Origin: Bacteroidales bacterium
Lineage (GTDB): Bacteria > Bacteroidota > Bacteroidia > Bacteroidales > NBLH01
Length of the DNA: 5,309 nucleotides
Reading direction: 5' to 3'
NCBI GenBank assembly: GCA_027083715.1
Contig: JALWNR010000241.1
Coordinates: forward strand, 1 to 5,309
A model generated the notes under the pieces. The model did no database searches and had not been told where the DNA came from. It saw only the letters and a program-made list of their open reading frames with translations. The position numbers and the translations under genes were made by a program. Within the stretch, counting starts at the first letter, position 1; every line of letters begins with the position of its first letter. Of this stretch, positions 1 through 5,159 are shown in pieces.

Positions 1-1
1 A

Positions 2-109
2 CCTACAATAGTATTAGAACCCCAAATAGTTGATAAAAATAATATTGAAAAAACAGTAATTTCTGAAAATTATGTTACTATGGAAGATATTGAAAACAGC
101 AAATATTAA
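2..109 (+). CDS. C-terminal end of a probable XylF-like periplasmic sugar-binding protein (5' part outside window)
   Basis: The frame is open from the left edge and ends at TAA 107-109, giving 35 residues: PTIVLEPQIVDKNNIEKTVI (the first 20), then SENYVTMEDIENSKY. From memory this aligns with the C-terminus of E. coli XylF, which has PSRLLTPIDVNKNNIKDTVI followed by KDGFHKESEL; about 11 of 24 positions match, including P, the LxP pair, KNNI and TVI. XylF-type proteins are type-1 periplasmic binding proteins that deliver xylose or related sugars to an ABC permease, so the product would be exported to the periplasm or anchored as a lipoprotein. The signal peptide and sugar-binding residues lie outside the window, so the substrate cannot be read. 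The gene runs toward tpiA (convergent), and the hairpin at 164-193 would end its transcript. Alternatives are another type-1 binding protein or a regulator carrying that domain. Confidence 0.6.
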   Translation, partial: PTIVLEPQIVDKNNIEKTVISENYVTMEDIENSKY

Positions 110-134
110 GTTTTATATGAACACAATTTTATAT

Positions 135-280
135 TTAAGGGCACTCTTAAAAACTTAAAATTCAAAGCCTGCTCCGATACTTCGGAGGCTTTTTGAAAAT
201 ATAAAGAGTTTACTATTGTAAATGAGCATTTTATAATTTCAAAGTAACGCAGAAGTTGGAGTTTTTAGGAGTGCCCTCAA
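135..280. repeat. 146-bp segment bounded by 21-bp imperfect terminal inverted repeats (MITE-like or transposon-end remnant)
   Basis: The left arm 135-155 and right arm 260-280 are reverse complements with two mismatches (137/278 and 147/268). The core GGGCACTC at 139-146 pairs exactly with GAGTGCCC at 269-276. Between the arms there is no open frame of note, but there is a strong hairpin (164-193) and a small TTTAC/GTAAA stem around 210-223. Long inverted ends on a short non-coding body filling nearly the whole gap between two convergent genes are what a miniature transposable element, or a dispersed repeat derived from insertion-sequence ends, looks like. I see no convincing target-site duplication: the flanks carry only a loose TTAA/TCAA resemblance. 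The right arm ends 6 bp before the tpiA stop codon. The element family is not identified. It could instead be a single-copy long hairpin. Confidence 0.5.
164..193 (+). terminator. Rho-independent terminator hairpin, probably bidirectional, between convergent genes
   Basis: AAAGCC (164-169) pairs with GGCTTT (187-192), and TCCGA (173-177) pairs with TCGGA (182-186) around a TACT loop; the left arm has a TGC bulge. A short run of T follows on the plus strand. Read on the minus strand the same hairpin is followed by a T-rich stretch (GAATTTT), so it can also serve tpiA. It sits inside the inverted-repeat element at 135-280, so the element may have supplied the terminator. Confidence 0.75.
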
Positions 281-286
281 TTGTAT

Positions 287-1054
287 TTATTTTTCAAAAG
301 AATTGATAATTGCCGTAAAATCCTCAGCATTAAGTGATGCACCACCTATTAAACCACCATCTACATCGGGTTTTGAGAATAACTCTTGTGCATTTGAAGG
401 TTTACAACTTCCTCCGTACAAAATTGTAGTATTTTCAGCTATTTCTGACCCGAATTTTTCTTTTATTAATTTACGGATAAATTCGTGCATTTCCTGAGCC
501 TGATCGGCTGATGCAGTTTTACCGGTACCTATTGCCCATACAGGTTCATATGCAATAATTACTTTTTCAAAATTATCTTTTGATAATTTGAAAACTACAT
601 TTTCAATTTGTCTTTTAACTACCTCAAAATGATTATTACTTTCACGTTCTTCTAATTTTTCGCCACAGCAAAATATAGGACGCATATTATTTTCTAAAAC
701 CAAATTAACTTTTTTCGTTAAAGTTTCATCGGTTTCGCCATAATAAGCTCTACGTTCTGAATGCCCTAAAATAACAGCTTTAACACCGTATGATTGTAAC
801 ATTCTTGCAGAGATTTCTCCCGTAAAAGCTCCTTTGGGTTCCGATGCACAATTTTGTGCGGCAATACATATTCTTTCAGTATCTACAACTTGACTTATCA
901 AAGATAAATGTATGAATGGCGGAGCAATAACAACACCTGTATTGTCATTTTTTACTTCTTCTTTTACTTTTTTATTTACAGCACTTGCCAATAAAATAGC
1001 TTCATCTTTGCAAGTATGCATCTTCCAGTTTCCTGCAACAATGTTTTTTCTCAT
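287..1054 (-). CDS. tpiA: Triosephosphate isomerase
   Basis: This cytoplasmic glycolytic enzyme interconverts dihydroxyacetone phosphate and glyceraldehyde 3-phosphate. The 255 residues match the usual length of about 250. All catalytic signatures of the TIM-barrel family are present: AGNWKMH with Asn9 and Lys11, the catalytic histidine His98 in GHSERR (97-102), the catalytic base Glu170 in [11 protein letters not shown] (168-178), the flexible lid AIGTGKT (174-180), and the phosphate-binding YGGS (213-216) and GGA (237-239). In YGGSCKPSN a cysteine stands where valine is more usual, which is a mild change. The start is ATG, 6 bp after the stop of the DoxX-type gene, so it is very likely the last gene of a three-gene minus-strand operon; there is no Shine-Dalgarno site, as is normal in this phylum. 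Its transcript would end in the hairpin at 164-193. The gene looks intact and functional. Confidence 0.98.
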   Translation of the reverse strand: MRKNIVAGNWKMHTCKDEAILLASAVNKKVKEEVKNDNTGVVIAPPFIHLSLISQVVDTERICIAAQNCASEPKGAFTGEISARMLQSYGVKAVILGHSERRAYYGETDETLTKKVNLVLENNMRPIFCCGEKLEERESNNHFEVVKRQIENVVFKLSKDNFEKVIIAYEPVWAIGTGKTASADQAQEMHEFIRKLIKEKFGSEIAENTTILYGGSCKPSNAQELFSKPDVDGGLIGGASLNAEDFTAIINSFEK

Positions 1055-1060
1055 AATAAT

Positions 1061-2212
1061 TTATTTTAATTGTTCGTTAATGATTTCTTCAAACTCTTTT
1101 ATATCCGGAAAGTCATTGTAATGCCATTTGGCAATGATGGTTCCGTTTTTCATAAGCACTAAACCCGGGTTAGAGCGAATTATGGTCTTTAATGTAGTTG
1201 CATCTGCTGTATAAAAATTAATAATATATGGCAACTTTGAATGTATTTTAAGAATATCAGTGCTATTTGATGATGTAATAAAATATGTTTTGTATTTATG
1301 TACTTGTACATAATTCATTAATTCAGCAAGATTTTGTAAAGGTTTAACAGGAGCTGTTTTTAAATCATAAGCAATCAACAATAAACTGTATGAAGTATCT
1401 GCCAAAAGTTTATCGAGTATATTATCATCCAACTTTCCATTTATACTATTAAACTCAAATTTATAAATTTCCAAATCATGAATTGGGGGCATATAACCAT
1501 GACGCACAACTATGGTTTTAGTGTCTTTCCAAACCCATGTAGAATCGTCCCAAGGATAATTATCCATAGTAAACTCCTTTACCACACCATTTTTTTCGTA
1601 ATATAAATAGGTAATTGTTGAATCTTTCGGTGCACCCTCAGGTACTGTCATTTTATCAGGAATATGCGTACCTACAGAATAAGGACGAAAATCTATTACA
1701 GGTAAATGATTGTAATTATACCATTGAAAAATAAAAATAAATAAAGTGGCAAAGCCCAATACAATATATGTTTGTATTGAGTTAAATTTTGTATTAATAT
1801 CAGTTGCTTTTACCAATAATAATATTGTAAGTCCCAATAAAACTATATTTTTCCAAAATGTTTCCCAATTGCTAAGTTTTATGGCATCGCCAAAACATCC
1901 ACAATCTGTAACAGGATTTTTCAAAGCAATCCATAATGTAAGCGGGGTGAAAATAATCATAAAAGCTAAGGCACCCCAAGCCGCCATTTTTGTTTTGATA
2001 TTAAAAAGCAAAGCAAAACCCACTAAAAACTCCAAACCACTTAATAAAAAAGCAAAAAATAAACTATATGCTCCAAGTTTAGGCAAACCTAAAGCATTAA
2101 AATAATCGCCAAACTTTATAGCAGAACCTACCGGATCAACAGCCTTAACAAAACCTGAAAAAGTAAAAACAAGCCCTAATAATATACGTGATAATGTTTT
2201 TATAGTTTTCAT
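1061..2212 (-). CDS. DoxX/MauE-type inner-membrane protein with C-terminal soluble domain (BT_3928-like)
   Basis: The 383-residue protein has an N-terminal membrane half and a soluble C-terminal half. Likely membrane helices (numbered from the ATG) lie near 8-24, 48-71, 76-96, 122-136 and 148-164. The loop after the third helix carries DCGCFGD (103-109), a cysteine pair typical of MauE/DoxX relatives; these are the only two cysteines in the protein. The C-terminal 200 residues end in NPGLVLMKNGTIIAKWHYND, which recalls the closing strands of a thioredoxin-like fold, but there is no CxxC active site there. I recall Bacteroidota homologues named BT_3928-family or DoxX-family; their function is not established, and a role in thiol redox or quinone-linked electron transfer is inference. 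The frame extends three codons' distance upstream to a TTG at 2216-2218, but the ATG at 2210-2212 is preferred. It lies 58 bp after the DUF1599 gene and 6 bp before tpiA, so an operon is likely. Confidence 0.9.
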   Translation of the reverse strand: MKTIKTLSRILLGLVFTFSGFVKAVDPVGSAIKFGDYFNALGLPKLGAYSLFFAFLLSGLEFLVGFALLFNIKTKMAAWGALAFMIIFTPLTLWIALKNPVTDCGCFGDAIKLSNWETFWKNIVLLGLTILLLVKATDINTKFNSIQTYIVLGFATLFIFIFQWYNYNHLPVIDFRPYSVGTHIPDKMTVPEGAPKDSTITYLYYEKNGVVKEFTMDNYPWDDSTWVWKDTKTIVVRHGYMPPIHDLEIYKFEFNSINGKLDDNILDKLLADTSYSLLLIAYDLKTAPVKPLQNLAELMNYVQVHKYKTYFITSSNSTDILKIHSKLPYIINFYTADATTLKTIIRSNPGLVLMKNGTIIAKWHYNDFPDIKEFEEIINEQLK

Positions 2213-2270
2213 AATCAAACATTTAAATTTTTTAACTTATTTAGAAACCTATTTTATTAAAAAAGAAGAA

Positions 2271-2813
2271 TTATGGCCCATATTCAAGCTTTATTAAGGC
2301 AAAAACTGCATAATTAATCATATCAAAGTAATTTGCATCAATACCTTCAGATACCAATGTCTTTCCCTGATTGTCTTCTATTTGCTTTGTGCGGTATAGT
2401 TTCATTAAAATTAAATCAGTAAACGAACTGATACGCATGCTTCGCCATGCTTCATCATAGTCATGATTTTTACGTTTCATCAATTCCAAAGCTTCGTGAG
2501 CATATTTATTATAATATTCAATCACTTGCTTTTCGTCCAAATCAATTTCATGTTCCGAGCCCAATTCAAGTTGAATCAAAGCCATAATAGAATAATTAAT
2601 AATACCAATAAATTCAGGTGCTATCCCCTCCTCTACTTTTTGCACTTTTTTAGTTTCTATACTTCTAATTCGCTGTGCTTTGATAAATATCTGGTCAGTC
2701 AAAGAACTTGGACGCAAAACCCGCCATGCTGTACCGTAATCTTTCATTTTTTTTACGAAAACATCACGACATATGTTTATTACTTGCTCAAATTGTTTAT
2801 TTGTATCAGCCAT
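2271..2813 (-). CDS. DUF1599 family protein with two tandem copies of the domain
   Basis: This is a 180-residue, probably cytoplasmic, mainly helical protein of unknown function. It consists of two homologous halves. Residues 25-53 (DYGTAWRVLR...) align with 118-146 (DYDEAWRSMR...) at 15 of 29 identical positions, and 62-85 (EGIAPEFIGIINYSIMALIQ and four more) align with 156-179 at 12 of 24. The shared signature is DYxxAWRxxRxSSxTDxI, then EGI, then INYxxxALIxLExG. DUF1599 domains also occur in phage and nucleotide-modification settings, but that gives no firm activity here. The frame stays open upstream to a TTG at 2865-2867, and an ATG at 2850-2852 also exists. I chose the ATG at 2811-2813 because MADTNKQF is where family members begin as I recall, because the extension FVILAAQTVFFL has no counterpart in them, and because the candidate promoter lies inside the extension. 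It is the first gene of the minus-strand operon. Confidence 0.88.
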   Translation of the reverse strand: MADTNKQFEQVINICRDVFVKKMKDYGTAWRVLRPSSLTDQIFIKAQRIRSIETKKVQKVEEGIAPEFIGIINYSIMALIQLELGSEHEIDLDEKQVIEYYNKYAHEALELMKRKNHDYDEAWRSMRISSFTDLILMKLYRTKQIEDNQGKTLVSEGIDANYFDMINYAVFALIKLEYGP

Positions 2814-2836
2814 CAGAAAAAATACTGTTTGAGCGG

Positions 2837-2868
2837 CTAAAATAACAAACATTCGTATAATAAACAAG
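2837..2868 (-). promoter_or_regulatory. Candidate Bacteroidota-type promoter for the DUF1599-doxX-tpiA operon
   Basis: On the minus strand, CTTG (2868-2865) is followed after 20 nt by TATTTTAG (2844-2837). This compares with the Bacteroidota consensus of TTTG, 19-21 nt, TAnnTTTG: one mismatch in the -7 element and a partial -33 element. Transcription would begin near 2830, leaving a leader of about 17 nt before the ATG at 2813. In such A/T-rich DNA a chance match is quite possible. Confidence 0.35.
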
Positions 2869-2890
2869 CTGCTAATTTAATGAAATATGC

Positions 2891-2898
2891 TACCTTTG
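2891..2898 (+). promoter_or_regulatory. Candidate -7 promoter element TACCTTTG for folP
   Basis: TACCTTTG matches the Bacteroidota -7 consensus TAnnTTTG exactly. No clear TTTG is seen about 20 nt upstream, so the -33 element is weak or absent. If transcription starts 5-7 nt beyond the element, it falls at or next to the folP ATG at 2905, implying a leaderless or nearly leaderless mRNA. The element overlaps the upstream in-frame ATG (2887), which argues against that ATG being the start. Confidence 0.5.
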
Positions 2899-2904
2899 CA
2901 TGTT

Positions 2905-3771
2905 ATGAAACAATTTATTGAAACCCAAAGGAGCATTAATTGTAAAGGGAAATTGTTAGCGCTTGATAAGCCGCTTGTTATGGGCATATTAAACCTGACC
3001 CCCGACTCGTTTTATGATGGAAGTTTTTATAATACCAAAGAAAAAATTTTACAGCAAATTCATAAAATTATTAATGAGGGAGCACAAATTATTGATATGG
3101 GCGCTTATTCATCTCGCCCGGGAGCAAAAAATATCTCCGAAAAAGAAGAGCTTAAAAGATTAGTCCCTGCTTTAGAAATTATCCTTAAAAATTTTCCAGA
3201 TATAGTAGTTTCGGTAGATACTTTTCGGTCAAATATAGCTAAAATAGTTGTTAGTGATTTTGGAGTATCTATGATCAATGATATTTCCGGAGGAGCAATT
3301 GATAAACACATGTTTGAACTTGTGGCAAAATTAAATGTACCCTATATCTTAATGCATATGCGTGGAAACCCTAGAACAATGCAAAGTATGACTAGTTATA
3401 AGGATATTGTTGATGAACTGATAAGCTACTTTGCAAAAAAAGTGCATATTCTGAAAAAAACAGGTGTCAAAGATATTATTATTGATCCGGGGTTTGGATT
3501 TAGTAAAGTATTAGAACAAAATTATGAGTTGCTGAATAAATTAGAATCATTTAAAATTTTAGAACGACCCATTTTGGTAGGCATTTCTAGAAAATCAATG
3601 ATTTATAAATACTTAAATATCAAACCGGAAGAAGCATTAAACGGAACAAGCGTTCTTAATACAATTGCAATACAAAAAGGTGCTAATATATTGCGTGTAC
3701 ACGATGTTAAAGAAGCTGTTGAAACAATTAAGCTATACAGCAAACTTAATGAAATATCTGTTGTTCGATAA
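2905..3771 (+). CDS. folP: Dihydropteroate synthase
   Basis: This cytoplasmic folate-pathway enzyme condenses p-aminobenzoate with 6-hydroxymethyl-7,8-dihydropterin pyrophosphate to give 7,8-dihydropteroate; it is the sulfonamide target. The 288 residues fit the family (about 270-290). Motifs run in order along the TIM barrel: MGILNLTPDSFYDG (26-39, metal-binding Asn30), DMGAYSSRPGA (64-74), SVDTFR (103-108), NDISGG (125-130), MHMRGNPRTMQ (150-160), DPGFGFSK (194-201), GISRKS (226-231), NGTS (246-249) and RVHDV (264-268). The loop reads SSRPG rather than STRPG, so Ser70 replaces the threonine that lines the sulfonamide/pABA pocket; I recall this variant as usual in Bacteroidota, so it is not evidence of acquired resistance. 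ATG 2905 is preferred over the in-frame ATG 2887: family proteins begin shortly before the INCKG-like strand, and 2887 overlaps the -7 element. It is divergent from the DUF1599 operon. Confidence 0.96.
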   Translation: MKQFIETQRSINCKGKLLALDKPLVMGILNLTPDSFYDGSFYNTKEKILQQIHKIINEGAQIIDMGAYSSRPGAKNISEKEELKRLVPALEIILKNFPDIVVSVDTFRSNIAKIVVSDFGVSMINDISGGAIDKHMFELVAKLNVPYILMHMRGNPRTMQSMTSYKDIVDELISYFAKKVHILKKTGVKDIIIDPGFGFSKVLEQNYELLNKLESFKILERPILVGISRKSMIYKYLNIKPEEALNGTSVLNTIAIQKGANILRVHDVKEAVETIKLYSKLNEISVVR

Positions 3772-3786
3772 TCTTAAAAAAATAAG

Positions 3787-3794
3787 TAAATTTG
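3787..3794 (+). promoter_or_regulatory. Candidate -7 promoter element TAAATTTG for the small gene and cdaA
   Basis: TAAATTTG matches TAnnTTTG exactly and lies 16 bp after the folP stop codon. The nearest TTG upstream (3761-3763) is 23 nt away, slightly too far for an ideal -33 element. Transcription from here would give a leader of about 100 nt before the ATG at 3902, suggesting that the 3902-5149 genes can be transcribed separately from folP. No terminator hairpin is visible between folP and this site, so read-through is also possible. Confidence 0.4.
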
Positions 3795-3871
3795 TATTAA
3801 CAAGGATGAGCGTATAAATTGTTTACAATGCAATATTAGAGACAAATACACTGATTATTAACATTTTAGTT

Positions 3872-3890
3872 AATTTAAAAATTTTAAATT
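3872..3890. repeat. 19-bp A/T palindrome in the leader of the 3902 gene
   Basis: AATTTAAAA (3872-3880) and TTTTAAATT (3882-3890) are perfect inverted copies around a single A. A second small inverted pair, ATTAAC (3857-3862) and GTTAAT (3869-3874), overlaps it. The palindrome ends 11 bp before the start codon. It contains no G or C, so any RNA hairpin would be weak. It could be an operator, or simply low-complexity A/T sequence as is usual ahead of Bacteroidota start codons. Confidence 0.3.
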
Positions 3891-3901
3891 TAAAAAGAAA
3901 A

Positions 3902-4297
3902 ATGATAGTTTATAAGGATAAATTTTTATGTATCGATTATTTTTCGGACAAAAACTATATATTAGTTACCAGAATAGCTTCGGAAGATATTAATATGGAT
4001 GAATATATACATTTAACAGCTGAGTGGTTAAAAGCAATTAAAAAATATAAGCCGACACTGCAACTGGTAGATTATTCTGATTTAACAACACCAATTAAAA
4101 CAGAATTTCAAAAGTATGCACATGAACATTTAATAGTACCGGCAGTTAAAATAAGCATTAAAAAAGCGGCTTTTATAATTTCGCGACATTTATTTGCACA
4201 AATGTCTGTAGAACAAACCATGTCAAAATCATCAGATATTTTAGAATACAAATTTTTCAGCGATTTCAATAAGGCAAAAGATTGGTTGTTACAATAA
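3902..4297 (+). CDS. Uncharacterised 131-residue protein, possibly SpoIIAA/STAS-like
   Basis: I recognise no named function. The protein has no signal peptide or membrane helix and should be cytoplasmic. Alternating strands and helices (ILVTRI 20-25, helix about 33-49, LQLVDYSDLT 53-62, helix 66-77, KKAAFIIS 87-94, helix 103-109, KFFSDFNKAKDWL 117-129) suggest a small alpha/beta protein of SpoIIAA-like or STAS/SEC14-like type. The segment AAFIISRHLFAQMSVEQTM and the closing FxxxxxAxxWL resemble small hypothetical proteins I recall from Bacteroidota; this fold assignment is inference. The ATG at 3902 follows an A-rich leader with no Shine-Dalgarno site, and the product ends 9 bp before cdaA, so the two genes are very likely co-transcribed. 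That position raises the possibility of a link to c-di-AMP signalling but does not show one. The gene appears intact. Confidence 0.82.
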   Translation: MIVYKDKFLCIDYFSDKNYILVTRIASEDINMDEYIHLTAEWLKAIKKYKPTLQLVDYSDLTTPIKTEFQKYAHEHLIVPAVKISIKKAAFIISRHLFAQMSVEQTMSKSSDILEYKFFSDFNKAKDWLLQ

Positions 4298-4306
4298 ATT
4301 TTTTCA

Positions 4307-5149
4307 ATGACATTTTTAGATATAGGTTTTGTCGATATTTTAGATATTGTTTTGGTAGCATATCTGTTTTACAGACTATATATGCTATTAAAAGGAACAG
4401 TAGCAATTAATATTTTTGCCGGTATTTTAACTGTTTGGGCTATTTGGTGGATTGTTAAAGCACTTGACATGCAACTGTTAAGTACTATACTCGGACAGTT
4501 TATCAGTCTTGGTGTTTTGGCACTTATTATTGTATTCCAGCAAGAATTAAGACGATTTTTTCTCTTAATAGGAACTGAATATCTGAAAAATATTAATCTT
4601 TCAATAGAGCATATATTTTCAAAAATTTTAAAAGAAGAGGAAGAAGTTAAAATTTACTCAATAGCCGTTGCATGTATCAATATGGCAAAAAAAAGAACCG
4701 GAGCATTGATTGTAATTTCTAATAACTCAACACTTGAAGCCTATTCGGCAGAAGGTACCATAATTAATGCAGAAACAAGTGTTACTTTATTAGAAACTAT
4801 ATTTTTTAAAAATAGCCCTTTGCACGATGGAGCAGTTTTAATTGTAAAAGATAAAATTTATGCAGCAGGTTGTATTTTACCGGTATCAAAAAGCCATAAA
4901 TTACCACAAAGATATGGTTTAAGACACCGTTCGGCATTAGGTATATCAGAAGCTACAAATACTTTTGTAATTGCTGTTTCAGAAGAAACCGGTGAAATAT
5001 CTTATTTTCGTAGTGGTGAGTTTTTTCCTAACGTAAAAGGTTCTGAGCTGAGAAGAATCTTAGAAAGGGAGTTTCTAAGAGAATTCAAGGAGACTGAAAA
5101 TCCCATAAAAAAATTAAAAGCTTTAAGTTTAAATCCATTTAAAAATTAA
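4307..5149 (+). CDS. cdaA: Membrane-bound diadenylate cyclase, CdaA type
   Basis: The enzyme makes cyclic di-AMP from two ATP molecules, releasing two pyrophosphates, at the cytoplasmic face of the inner membrane. The 280 residues have the CdaA (DacA, formerly YbbP) architecture: three N-terminal membrane helices near 10-28, 33-51 and 58-78, a linker to about 115, then the DAC catalytic domain. The active-site signatures are intact: HDGA within PLHDGAVLI (171-179; Asp174) and RHR within GLRHRSALG (204-212; Arg206, His207, Arg208). GTI at 150-152 and SEETGEIS at 225-232 are also typical. B. subtilis CdaA is about 273 residues, so the length is normal. In Firmicutes cdaA is followed by cdaR and glmM; here it follows folP and a small uncharacterised gene, and no CdaR-like gene is visible in the window. 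The start is ATG, 9 bp after the preceding stop. Confidence 0.96.
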   Translation: MTFLDIGFVDILDIVLVAYLFYRLYMLLKGTVAINIFAGILTVWAIWWIVKALDMQLLSTILGQFISLGVLALIIVFQQELRRFFLLIGTEYLKNINLSIEHIFSKILKEEEEVKIYSIAVACINMAKKRTGALIVISNNSTLEAYSAEGTIINAETSVTLLETIFFKNSPLHDGAVLIVKDKIYAAGCILPVSKSHKLPQRYGLRHRSALGISEATNTFVIAVSEETGEISYFRSGEFFPNVKGSELRRILEREFLREFKETENPIKKLKALSLNPFKN

Positions 5150-5159
5150 AGTTTTAATA

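Noticed and set aside
303..497. Plus-strand open frame of 64 codons inside the tpiA gene.
   Set aside because: Antisense to an intact, motif-complete tpiA; its product looks like no protein family and is explained by codon bias of the real gene.
1746..2105. Plus-strand open frame of 119 codons opposite the DoxX-type gene.
   Set aside because: Lies wholly antisense to the membrane domain of a recognisable gene; lysine-rich low-complexity product with no leader or family features.
2213..2218. TTG start for the DoxX-type gene at 2216-2218, two codons upstream of the ATG.
   Set aside because: It adds only Met-Ile before a normal ATG at 2210-2212, and TTG starts are rarer; the ATG is the simpler choice.
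2463..2840. Plus-strand open frame of 125 codons opposite the DUF1599 gene.
   Set aside because: Antisense to a gene with a clear conserved duplicated domain; the Phe/Ile/His-rich product is typical of a shadow frame in A/T-rich DNA.
2814..2867. N-terminal extension of the DUF1599 protein from TTG 2865-2867 or ATG 2850-2852, which looks like a short signal peptide (FVILAAQTVFFL).
   Set aside because: The family as I recall it begins at MADT/MANT-like sequence and is cytoplasmic; the extension overlaps the candidate promoter in the divergent intergenic region and has no typical signal-peptide charge pattern and cleavage site that I can support.
2887..2904. Upstream in-frame ATG for folP at 2887 (adds MLPLHV).
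   Set aside because: It overlaps the TACCTTTG promoter element, and the added residues lie outside the usual family start.
3105..3311. Minus-strand open frame of 68 codons inside folP.
   Set aside because: Covers the most conserved folP motifs in antisense; no independent evidence for coding.
3772..3901. Possible riboswitch (for example a c-di-AMP or folate-linked aptamer) in the roughly 100-nt leader before the 3902 gene.
   Set aside because: The sequence is almost all A/T with only weak short stems; no conserved aptamer core that I can recognise is present.
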